The notes beneath the pieces were generated by a model, which was given only the letters and a program-made list of their open reading frames with translations, was not told the DNA's origin and searched no databases. A program made the position numbers and the translations under genes. From the NCBI GenBank assembly GCA_031841125.1, contig CM063114.1, positions 41,065,574 through 41,129,573 on the forward strand: DNA of 64,000 bases. Reading direction: 5' to 3'. The stretch comes from Acanthococcus lagerstroemiae (lineage: Eukaryota; Arthropoda; Insecta; Hemiptera; Eriococcidae). Below, one piece after another: positions 12,401 through 24,400 of this stretch. The number at the start of each line of letters is the position of its first letter. Position 1 is the stretch's first letter.

Positions 12401-15400
12401 TCTTTGTTCAAAGCAATGATCTTGGCAATCTTTGTAGGACTTCCCCTCTTTCTGTATTATGAACGTGCAGTGAATAAATGAGAATGACTTACTAAAAAAA
12501 TATATACACACATTATTTTTAATGAAATAGTATTTTGTGATGATTAATCATTATATTTCTGTCTGTTCCAGGTTAATGGAAAAATTTTCCAAAAAATTAG
12601 TCTCAAAGTGTGTGTATTTACTGATTCTGAAATCGTCAGATGCTATTTTACTTTCAAAGTAAGTAAACGTTTATTATATCAGGTTTGTCTGTGGAGGCGA
12701 ACTTTCCTTTAAATGTTTCCTGATTTTAATTCTTGTAAATAATTGTTGAGCTTGAGTGGTGATGGTAGAGATGTTGAAGTTTTCTATTTTATTTGTGCGT
12801 TTGGGAACTAAGATAAGGACTTGAGATATTTTGAGAATCATAATAGGGACTGGCATACTTTGGGAATTGAGAAAGGAGCGCACCTCTTTTCTTATAGAGC
12901 TAAGCTGTGAAGAAGTCCCCCATAGGAACTTACAGATTCAGGAAACTAAGATAGCGACTTACATATTTTGGGAATTAAGAAAGAGGCTAACCTCTTTTTT
13001 CAAAGAGCTAAGCTGTAAAAAAGTCTTCCGTGAGAACTTAACGACTCGGGACACTGAGATACTAACTGACCTACTTTCTCAAGAACTAAGGAAGTCACCC
13101 ATTTTAACACTGAAGAATGGACAAGACCTTTTCATTTAATGAAGAGTTGACGCCGGGAGCTTAAACTCTTTTTTTTCTTCAAAAATTGAACTCTTAAATA
13201 TTGTGAAGAGCTGAGCTCAAGAGATTGAGTTTTTAAAATTTGATGAATATACATAATGAGCGGTCGGGGCTTCTTGTCTGTAGATGAAAGTCATCAGTTA
13301 CACGTTAAAGTGAGAGGGTAAATTTCATCTAGAGTGTCTGAGTAACTCGCTGATGTGGCTTAGCTGAACTATGAAGTCATGTAACTAGCGATTCCGACTT
13401 GGAGGACCAAATAAGAAAGGAAAATTGTGTTTGAATTGTTTTGGCTTAGATTTTCAGAGTTTTTATAATGACTCATTGTGATTTCCTTGGACCGTAGAAC
13501 CAGGGAATGATTGTGCTGTCAGACTAACACAAGTATGCTTGTACCCGAGGTCGAAATCGTTCTGTCAGCTTTTTCAATGCATATTCGCTCTTAGCTGATA
13601 AAAGTGTCTGTTTTCAAATGTACTTGAGTGTAGAAACCTCTAACTTGTACTCACCGTTTATGCCATAAATGAAGCTGCGAAGTATCTGTGAGGTTGTTCT
13701 ATCTTATAGAAAGCTGTTATCAGAAAATGTCCCTCGATTATTACAGCCAAGTGTAGACTTTACAAGTGTAATAACGATGCCTGAATGATTGGCAGTATTG
13801 CCAATATCATGAAGCTCCCTGTTGGTAGTTCAAATTTTATGAATTCCCAGCAACTAAATTTTCTCCTGTTCGATTCTACTCGTTTAGTGCGACTCTAACT
13901 TTCACTTTGTTTTTATCATTTCAGATTCATGGGATCGGGAGGGTGGAATATGATATTCAAATGGTTAGTCGAGGCGGTCGAGGCCAAGAATTACCCATTT
14001 TTGATCGAATTATTAGAAGTCATAATCATGTGTCCGGTTGATATTGAAAGGCTGAAATCGAATGCGATGCCAAGGCAGATTAAGTATCTATCAAAGGATA
14101 TGTCTGTTCATGCAAGTAAGTCCCGATATTCAGATGTTTTCATGTTTTTCAAACTCATCTTACAATTTCTAGGAATAACTGAAGTTGTTTCCTTAATGGG
14201 AACGCATCTGTTTTGCTTAGCTTCAGAAAATGGTTTTCAGTAAAGGAAATCGAAAGTATTTGAATGAGTTCGGTTCGATGAGTGATTTTTAATAGAAAGG
14301 AAGGGGCTTCGGAATGCTGTTCCATTTTATTTATGCCATTACGCTGACTTATTTTTGAAATTTTCTGTAGAAAATTGATGCTGAAAATGTGATTTTGTAG
14401 TACGATCCGTAGTATCTGTTCTCTGCTCTGAGCTACGCCATGGTGTGATTATACATTTTTGAATTTTAAAGTGCATTGCTATGTGATGGATTGTAATTCA
14501 GTGGAGGCAGGAGGTCTTGGAACAGTGTACCCATCGTGTGAGAATTCACGCGCATGCAGTTCCTTGAACTTCATGCAGAATGCCATAGAAGAATGTTATA
14601 GATCTGAGAATGGCCAGTTAGATATCAATCGCGCTTTGTTTTTGGATTTTCAATTTTGTTTTTTGTGCTTGGCAACGTCACTGCGGTGGGCACTTTTTCG
14701 AGAATTGAAGTGGAATCCTCACTTTGTCCAATCAGTTGGGAACCCAGAACGTACGGATTTTCTCCCTCCCTCCACTGGCTGTCTCCTTTCAGATCTAAAG
14801 AGATTTTCAATTAAATCCGTATTACCTCATTTAGCTTGAAGCTAGAATACATCGATTTGAACCCCCCCCCCCTCCCCATTAAATCATGTGTTACACATTT
14901 TTTGTGTTTCATCGCTTCAGATCTATTGACAGCCCTCCCCCTCGAACATGTCCGTGTGTCTGCGGATTTAATACCTATTGTCCGGTTTCAGATTTGACAC
15001 CCCTATCCTCGAACATGTCCGTATGTCTTCCAATTTTATACCTATTATCCCGTTTCAAAGTATAAATGAAAATGGAAAACATCCGGGGCAAGATAGTCGA
15101 TCTCGTCAGTTACAGACCCCTAACCACTGTATATGTTTGTTACTTCGCAGAGGTCAGAGAATTGGCGTCCGATATCGTGCAGCACTGGTTAGCTATTGTG
15201 AAAGGAACACCCCCTGTAGTGCCGCCTGTTACTAATCATGTTCCTGCCCCCGAGGCGACTATCCAAAACCAGCTGCCTACTACCAATCACAAACCGAAGG
15301 AAGTTGATCAAGTCGACACTAATCATACCGGCTCTCATGTTAACCAGTCTTGTGTTTCCTCCGAAACGTCGGTCGAAGAAGAAGCAGACAGTAATTACGT

Positions 15401-18400
15401 TGAGAGTTCTAGTCCTAGCAGCAGTTCGGTGGAGACCGACGAAAGCGATGTGTTCGTGCCTAATAACGTGAAGAAAGCTCAACCTAAAAATAAGAAAACC
15501 GTATTACCAAAGAAGGAGAAATCGGTGGCGAAAAAACAGCACGATACCAAACCAAAATTGAAAAGTAAACTAATAACCGGTGATTCGAAGGAGGCAAAAC
15601 CTGGCTCAATAAAACTGAAAATCGAGAAAAGAGTCGACAGTGCGCCTGATGCGAGGGCGAAGAAAGAGAAAACTTTGGAAGAGAAACTGAAAGAAAAACG
15701 TAAATTAAAAGAGGATAAAGAAAAGGAGAAATTCGCCAGGTTCAAAGAACACAGAGAAAAACGAGAGAAACACAAAGACAAATCAGACTCCGATAGTAAA
15801 AGTAGAAGCAGATCGCACGAGGAGAAATTGAAAGGCGATTTATCGAAACTGATACCGAAGCCTTTGGACAAATTAGGTAGAATTCCGAAGCTATCGAAGG
15901 ATAAAGATGGCGCGGCGTCGCAGGACGACAAAAGAAAAGAGGAAGCCAAGAAGAACGAGAAGATCGAAGAGAAGAAACCGTTGAGGAAGGAAGTGAAACC
16001 GCCCCCGATGCCGAAGCAGGAAGTGAAACCACCGCCGGCGCCGAAGCCCAAAGAAAACGAGAAAGATAAAGACCCGAAGAAAGAAAAGGAGGTCAAAAAA
16101 CCGATCCCGATTCCACCCAAAAAAGTGGTATCCATGTCCGTGGAAAAGAGGTTTGCAGCTGGAGAAGCCAAACCTAAAACTGTCAAGGCTTATAATTCGA
16201 AATTTCGATTAACAGGCTTAGAGCAAGAAGTAATCCCTAAACCCCCGGCGCGTAAACCTAGCGCATCGAATTCACCGACCTTGAGTTTGTCGACCGTAAC
16301 TGAGAAGACCGCCGTGAAACGATCGCCTCCTAAAGATGTGGAAATCGAGCCCATCGAGAAGAAACTGAAATCTCCAGAACCGTCATTCGCCGATGAGAAG
16401 TCACCAGTGTCCAGCCGAGTTAAAAAACGTAAGTTTTTGCCTTATTTACTTTCTTTGATTAATATAGCTCTCTTGCCGATACCTAGAAACCTAGATATAT
16501 TCAATAATGCAGTACGGGTTGTTCCAAAATTGAGTTCAGCTGGCTCGAAAAGCTCTCGTCAGGGTGTCTACCAATCCAGCGATGTCTCTTGTTTCTGTTC
16601 GTGGCTTCGAGGCCGTGCAACCATGAAAGAAAAAGGGGCTTCTGGCCAAAATGGGAAATCTAAAAAAAGGTGTAGATCTCTGTTTCCTTGCTCCCGTATT
16701 ACGGCCTAGAGGTGTACCTAAAATCAGTCATCAGTTTTAGTAGACACCTTGAACATGAAAATTCTTGGTTCACTTTTTTCAGTAGTATAGTTTAATTTTT
16801 ATTCAATCTCTGCTCCGTTATGTGTAAACTTTATTAATCCAATAGCAAGTTCTACTTTCAGGAGTAACCGTAACGCATTTTGAAGCCGAATTGCTCGCTA
16901 CTCTTTTGTATTTTTTTTTGCTTGCCCATATTCGGAATGGGTAACGCTCCTTTCCGATGGCTGGTAGTGTTCGTGATCCTGCTGTGGACGCAAACTGATT
17001 TCTTGTAAGTTTTTTCGTTTCAGAAGATTCGTTAACTGCGGAACCGAGATTGGTTGGACGCACACTAGCACTGGGATTCCCGAAGATGGAAATCCAGATG
17101 GCACTGAAACTGTCGTTCACCCGATTGAGGAAAATGGAATGTGCATTGCGTCATTTTCGCTCTTTCCCTCTGTCACTCTTCGATTGTACGAGCGTAACTC
17201 ACTTGAATAAAATCCAAGGTTGTTGATTTTCAGTAGCTAACCCGCGCTCAAATAAATCGAAAACAGAACGACAACGACTCGGTGATGTTGGACGAAAGTA
17301 ATCAGTTTTTTGCTATCGTGAACGTGCGCCACAGTCTTCCGTCACAGACATGAGTATTCTGTCCTTTTCCCCCGTACATTAAACAGTTATTCTGCTTGGT
17401 AACGACAGAGATGCACGTTGTGCTTGGATCGTTTCAACGCTCTGTCTTCTTCAGCTTTCGAACGAGTTTAATCCGCATTTCTTAATTATTCATTATCCTA
17501 AAGGCACGTCAGTTCTGCAACTATCGAAATGATAATCTTCAAGATTTAAGAGATAACATTTCGCGTATCCCGTGACTCCACGGCGTGTATACAGAGGATG
17601 GTCCAAAGGCAAGCACCACTGATTTTATAGGAGAAGCTTCGCCTTGCTAGTAAAGACGAATCAATCTGCGTAACGATGAAATATTTTAAGTTAGATAAGC
17701 ATGCCGTAAACCGAACTGTAATATCAGGGGTGTAGCTCGCAAGTTGCAACCAATTGACAATTATGTGAGCCTAGTAAATCCCAACTTGATTCAGTAGTAT
17801 TGAAGGCTTTCTATCGTGTAGAAGCCGCACCTGCAAACGATTATCGTGAGGCATGCGATGAATTTCAGATTGATTACATATTATAGGTGACCAGGTACGG
17901 CCTGGGTGGAAGGACCCCGGTCAGCAAATTCTAAAAAATTTCAGTGATGTGGATTGTGACAGAAAGGGTCCACAAAGCCACAGTAGGTCGAAGGCCCCCG
18001 GATGAATTTGCATCTCCGCACCCCCAGCCAGGCCGTGCGTGTTGGTAACTAATGTTCCCAGGCATTGAAGAATCGCTAATTCACTAAAATTGGATGGTTT
18101 GGTGTTTCAGCCTCTTGTGATCTTCGTTCGGAGCTGTATGTGCGATGCATGTTGATCGCACTAAGTTTTTCAGCTTATGAAAGTTGGCGAAGATGTTGCA
18201 AGTTATTTTGGCACATGACGTGTATTGCGTTGGATTCGTAGAAAACCAGGCTTACGAGATAGGTTTTTTCGAAATGCCGTTAATTATTTACGGGTCATAA
18301 ATTTTGTATAAACTCGTGTTGAAAAGAGACTCAAGAAATTATTGAACGAATTGATCGAAAATTTCAATGCTGAAACATGGAGATCTCGGTTGCAAACAAT

Positions 18401-21400
18401 ATTATTTGCTCACTAGTAGATTCAGACGTAAACGAGTATATTGAATGTAGCGAGGGGGGATATATTCAGCAAATTGCTGGCTCTGCAGTATTGTACCGAC
18501 CAACTTGTCCGGCCATTTTAGAAAGTACCATTCAACTGTAGAATTGAGGTATTATGTACTGTCCCGATCAGATTACTACATTCTTCGGTGGTGGGGTAAT
18601 TGAACAGTAATAACCTTTTAGAATTGCTGAAGCCGCAAATGAACCCACTGTAGAAGGTCGAAACCGAAACCCTACATACTCATTGACCTAGTAGGTAGAA
18701 CGCCCCCCCCCCCATTGCTACTGCTGACTATGAGTTGTATGAAGGTAGGTGGTCCTTAACCCTTCGGATCAAATGCATATCGTGAAAAAACATGTCTGGT
18801 TTGAGCAAAGTCGGTTTCTGAGGCCTCGCTATATGAGCCGACATTTTTTCTGTATGGTGAGGGTTGTAGGTTGCTCAGTCCGTTTCTGAAGTTCTTTCCT
18901 GAACCTTTGAAGTGTTCGGTGAGCTAATTTTCATTTATCCCAATTTCCGAGTTCTTCGCCTTGATTTTTCTCCCCTGAGGTCTTGGCTTTCCTCTCCTCG
19001 ACTCTTCTGGTGCTACTGGGGCTGATATTAATTTACTCCAATCTCCAAGTTCTTCAACTTTGGAAGAGCTTTGTAAATCACCAGTCATTTCTGGGGCCTC
19101 GCTTCTCCCCCCTCAACCCTGCATTAAATCAATGTTGAATGAATTATGTAGAAAGTTTGATGGTGCAAGCTGCTGAATCTTGGACCCTGGAGGATTGGAA
19201 GATTGGAAAAAGGAGAAAGTTCTTCTCTCCCAGCCCCTCCAACCCGGCAGGCTTTGCAGGGGGCTTGCATTGAGTAATATTGATTGATGTAGGTAGAAGA
19301 ATGACATTTTAGGTTCCTGAATTTTTCGAATCGTGGAAGGTTAGGAAGAAGGAAAAAAACGCAAGAAACAAATTCAGCCACCCCCAAAATTTGTCTTTTC
19401 AGTCTCAAGAACTTCCGAATTGGATATTAGCCTCCTCCTGTGCCGTCTGAAAATGTGAGGGAAAAGGAGAAATTATTCCAGAAATGGAATAAGTAACTTG
19501 AGAAACCCTGCCATCGATGTACAAAAACTTATAGATGAAAATTATCCCCTGTAATTGTTGAAAGGAAGAAAATGAGAGTCCGGAAAATGGATTCAATAAT
19601 TCCTGAAACGTCAATTTGAAGAAGAAAAAAAAAACTACTTACATGGCGAGATTATGCAAGTGGATAAATAACTCTGTCCCTTGAGAACTTCAATCCTCTT
19701 TGAGGCACCAGTTACCTTCGTTGATTTTGGTCAAACTTCGCCCGAATTTTTCTTGAATAGAACCTATCAGTGGGTGCCATGCCCCGGCCCAAAAATTATA
19801 ATTCTTTTTCACCAATATCGATAACTCCCCCCCCCCCCCCCGCCGCTGATGCGATACTCGAAAGGGTAGTTTCCGGGGCCGGGGTTGCGGTGTCATAGGG
19901 GCCACTTTGGCAGGCGTGCATCGCTATACGCCCCCCCCCCCCATACCAAGAGAAGGATTACTCGTGTGCATATCCATGATCCGGTTTTGAAATGAAAATG
20001 GCTGTTACTTTGGCCCATCATTTGGGGGAGGGGTCGCTGATAAGTTGAACATCGATAAGATTTGTGCGAAGGGATGAACCCTCTTTCTATCTTGCTTGTG
20101 GAATTCTACTGTTGGATCGAGAACTTGGAGTAACGCGGTGGGAGTTAGACCGATTTCCTGTGTCTTCCTTTTATTTATCAATTGAAAATTTTGAGATTTC
20201 GATTGATATTTGTGATGCATTCGTACCCGTTCGCCCACCCTCCTTGTTCCTTAGAAAAATGCTTACGGTACATATAATATGCATTTAACTTTTGAAAGTC
20301 GCTGAGCTCGAAATTTGAATAATGGGGACGGGGTTATCTGATGTAATCTCCCTTCGGCTTTCATTTTTCGATATTACGGTGACAGCAGTTTGAAAATCAA
20401 GACGTCTGTGAATGAGGGCGGATGCTAAGAACGCTCGTCTGACACCTGCCTGAAGAGGGAAACGCGAGAGGCTCTCCGACGCTTGTTATTGGCGATCGTT
20501 CTTATTAATATTGTGCCGGCTTGCAACACTGATTTTGTTAGAAAATTCGAATACCCCATTGCCTTCCAATTTGAAACTGATATTTAGGCCGTCCGTGTAT
20601 AAGAGCAGCTCAGGTGATCTGGCACTTGAATATATTTAGTCTGAAGGGGGGAGGGGTTTGGCGACTGATTACGTTATTATTTCTTGGCAACACGATTTGG
20701 GTTGAAATGTTGATTTAGAGGGGCTAGTTGAGCGGGAGGTGCTCACTGAGGGAAGCAATGAGATAATGTTCCCTTGATAAGTCCCTTTAAGGCGAACTAA
20801 AACTGTCATAATGGATACTCGTGTTTTTCCTTTGTGATTAGCTTTGTAAATTTTCTTTTTTCCATTCTAAGCAATAGCGCTTAGCATTCAAATATTTTCT
20901 CGTGTTGAAACTCTAGGGAACATGACAAATGTTGGAGGAGGGATATCAGTCAAATGCTCATTGGGGCTTAAACCTCACCTGGAAGCGCTACCATAGGCAA
21001 ACGTTTTGTGGGTAGTGTTATCAGTTTGGGGGGATCTTTCCACGATCGATCACCCCAATGTGATAAGAACACAATGAACTTATTGACAGTGCTGCCAACA
21101 TGTGCAACTTAGGTTTAAATCCCAATAGTTCATGACGCGGAGGGGGGTTAAATTTTGTGTGCGTAATAAATGGATCGCGCCATTCTTGAATTTGAATATG
21201 GGTTTTCAAAATTTGTGTTTTCAGTTTTCGTTACTTCAGCACATGTTTTATATTATATTCCATGTTTTGGTGGAGGCAGTATCATACGTCAGTATAATTG
21301 ACCAAGTGCATGTTTTTCGTGTTCTAAGTTTTTCCACTTGACTGGTACGGTTCTCCTCTTCCCTCCGCCTTCTCCTCCGTTTTATCCCTTTTCTTCAGCA

Positions 21401-24400
21401 GATATCTTTAGTTCATCCTTGAAAAGGTGTCCGAATCTCATTTTTACGGATATTCTATTATTACTGGTGTATCCATCGGGGTATGGTGGGGGAGGGATGT
21501 AGAACGGGTGAAATAGCAGTAACATGCGAAGATTTTCAAGTAAGAAAGAAGAATGTACCCAAGAAACAGACTATGACCACCATCAGATCTTTCAACGGGA
21601 GAAATGTGCAAAGCACGTTTCTTGGGAAGGAAAACGAAAACATGCTTTTTAGGAGTGTTTTTTTTTTCTTTTTCTTTTTTCTCCCCAAGGGACAGTTCTT
21701 GCAGGGACTTCTGACTATTGTAGAAATGGACGAATCAAAATCGTTTTTCATTTTATTATAAACATTTTTCGTCTGTCAGCAAATTTGAAAATTGAACATT
21801 TCTTTCCTTTTTGCTTATCGATCTTCCAGTATTTCCTGTTAGAAAAATAATCCACATTTTGTGATTCTTCTTCTTAGGACCTTGACAGTCCTACTTTCTG
21901 ATGCGCGACTTTCCTGGACGGGGTTAGTTGGGGTAGTTCGCCACTGCTTTCCCCGTGGTTTTGTTGTATTAGAGTTTTTCTTCTCTGTGCCGAAGAATGT
22001 GCAGCCGCAGTTCCCTTACTAGTTGCGTGGTTCACGACGTGCACACGCACATCGCCAATCATTCTGATCTGGTGATAACACGCCCTTCGACCGGCGGGGG
22101 TTACAGGACGCGCCATGTCTCCACGTCAATTGATACTGAAGTCACTGTGTTAGGATGTTAGTGGGGGTGTTCGAATAGGAAATTGAATCCTCTTATCATA
22201 TTATCATAGGCGCAAGTAGGGGAGGGCTTATCCCCCTTCAAGTATTTTTAAAATCCCCCCCCCCCCAGAAAAATGTATAAGCGAAAGACTTTTTAGAATT
22301 TTTTTGATACTTGTCTGGCGCCCCCTTCAGTTTTGACAGTTGCCCCTCCCCCCTTCATTGAAGTAACACTTAATACACTCCTGTTCAGAGTGTTTCGTTT
22401 TTTCTCCAACTGCAAAAGAGCAAAAGAATATTGAAAAGTATTATTCGTCAGATTAAAAAAGAAAACTGACATTCAGGTTTCGCTGTAGGACAGTTTTTTC
22501 CTTGGATTAGGGGGGGGGGAAGAGGAGGCTCATAGAAGAAATGTTACCCTTTGCCTTGTTATGTGCATGCTGGGTGATCGAGTGTCGAGGAGGGGTCCGT
22601 TTTTGTAATCGGATTTAAATTTGAGGTATTGGGATTTAAAAGGAAATATAGAGCGGGCTGAAAATCACCCCGCACCAGCAATATAAGGGTGATCAAATCG
22701 TTCTCTTAGGGGGCAACCCATGTAAAACGCAATTTTTCAAGGAGTTCTAATTTTCTCGGAATTTTTTATTTGAAATCGATTTGTCTTTTTTTTTATTATT
22801 TATAACTATTTCAATAAAATGTAGGACATACATTTTTCAGAAAAAAAAAGTATGACGGAGAAATTCAAGTTTGAAAATGAAAATTTTCCCATTGAAAATA
22901 CATGGGCTTTTCTGGTTCGATAAAAATCCACCAGATGTCAGCCACTTTTCTTTTAAATCCCAATTGCCTTAACCCCGAGCCCCCTTCGTTCTTGTGTATT
23001 GAAGAAGCACATTAGGTTTCTTCATTTTTCGGAGATTTTTTTTTTTACATGGCCCTCGATGGTGTTGGGAATGTGTAAAGTATAATACTAATTTAATGGA
23101 CTGACTCGGCGATACAGGACAGCGACCTCAGCTGCATGTTTCCAAAAAATCAATTGTAGGTGTAAATCAGCATAATTAGCATACAGGTTTTTGAAGTCGC
23201 AGGATTAAGTTTTGAGGTCAAGTTTGTATCCAATGCATTGAGGGTCTGTCAGTGGTGGTTCTGCACCGTAGGGGTTTTTGGCTGAATAATAGTCGTTCCG
23301 TCGAGATTGTATGCAGTTCAAGAGATTTCAAGGTTACTGAATTCGACTTTGAAAACGTATTTTTTAATCCATCCTATTGGGGTCCTATTAGTGGGAATTC
23401 CGGCGAAATAATTATTATGTAAGGGGTCATTCATCAATTGCATAAGGACGATTTTGGCCATTTTTGACCCGCCCCCTAAGATATAGACTTTTTGGGTGTG
23501 GGGGGGGGGGGTTACCTGGTTAATTGAATTTCCACTATAGACAGGTTTCACTGTACTTTTTACTCACCTTTAGCGGCTGCTTGCATAAAATGTGTTGCCT
23601 GAGTGGTGGCTACGTTAAAACTTCGTAATCAAATATTACATAAGAATGGCTTTTACCTCCTCCACCCACCCAAGTAAGGTCATGTAGAGACTACCCCCCC
23701 CCCCAGGCCCTTAAGTAATGAACGACCTCTAATCGTATTTCTGCATAGCTGTTCAGGGTCGCTGAATACAATTCTGCGAGTAAATTTTGAAACTAATCCC
23801 ATAATTAGCTACCAAAAAAAGGGGGGAAAAAAGCAAGTAATATCTTAGTTTTTTTATGTTTTACTTCTGAATAGCTTATAGCCGAGTAGACGTATTATTT
23901 CTGTCTTCCCCATGATTAGCTGTATTCGATGTGCAAAATAACCACGTCCATGACTGAACTATATTCGAACTTTCGCTCCCTTTGGTGGCATATTATAGGA
24001 TTGGTTCTAAAATTCCCCGAAATGTTGACTCAGCAACCTTATACACCTATAAATGGAATAAAATTTCAAAATAATGATTATTATCATCCAAAGCCTCCTT
24101 CTATGGGACGCCAGTTGGTCAGAACCAAAAATTGTCTGTAGCATTGGATTCAGTGACCTCGAAACCCTGTAAACAGAATACCGTTTCGATATAGTGACCC
24201 GGATCTAACTGGGACCTCCCGAGGTGTCCATGTAGTTGGACCTCAGTTGGTCAGATTCAAAAATGACTGAAAATTGAATTCAACGACCCCAAAAAAGTAT
24301 AAATTGAATACATTTTCGATATAGTAATCAGTATTTAACCAAAGCTCCTTTTGGTGGGACCAAAACGCCGTGTGGTTGGACTTCAGTGGGTCCGACCCAG

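Larger units (their letters stand above)
16429..23930. other. Left part of the 18.4 kb PNUTS intron, mostly unrecognised
   Basis: Apart from the two islands listed separately (16920-17220 and 21880-22130), I see no conserved coding or RNA gene here. The stretch is AT-rich, with long C or G homopolymers near 18703, 19827, 19931, 22255 and 23500. Short open frames on both strands have no recognisable motif. Eroded hAT-like starts such as a GGCGCAAGTAGGGG word near 22210 suggest further decayed MITEs. Confidence 0.4.

Noticed and set aside
15479..16186. Long minus-strand open frame of 235 codons opposite PNUTS exon 5
   Set aside because: It is the complement of a Lys/Glu-rich coding region, giving Ser/Phe/Leu-rich nonsense with no motif.
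16429..16709. Open frame continuing past PNUTS exon 5 to give a 547-residue protein
   Set aside because: The consensus donor at 16429 and the matching phase of exon 34850 show that this is intron read-through. The extra residues look random.
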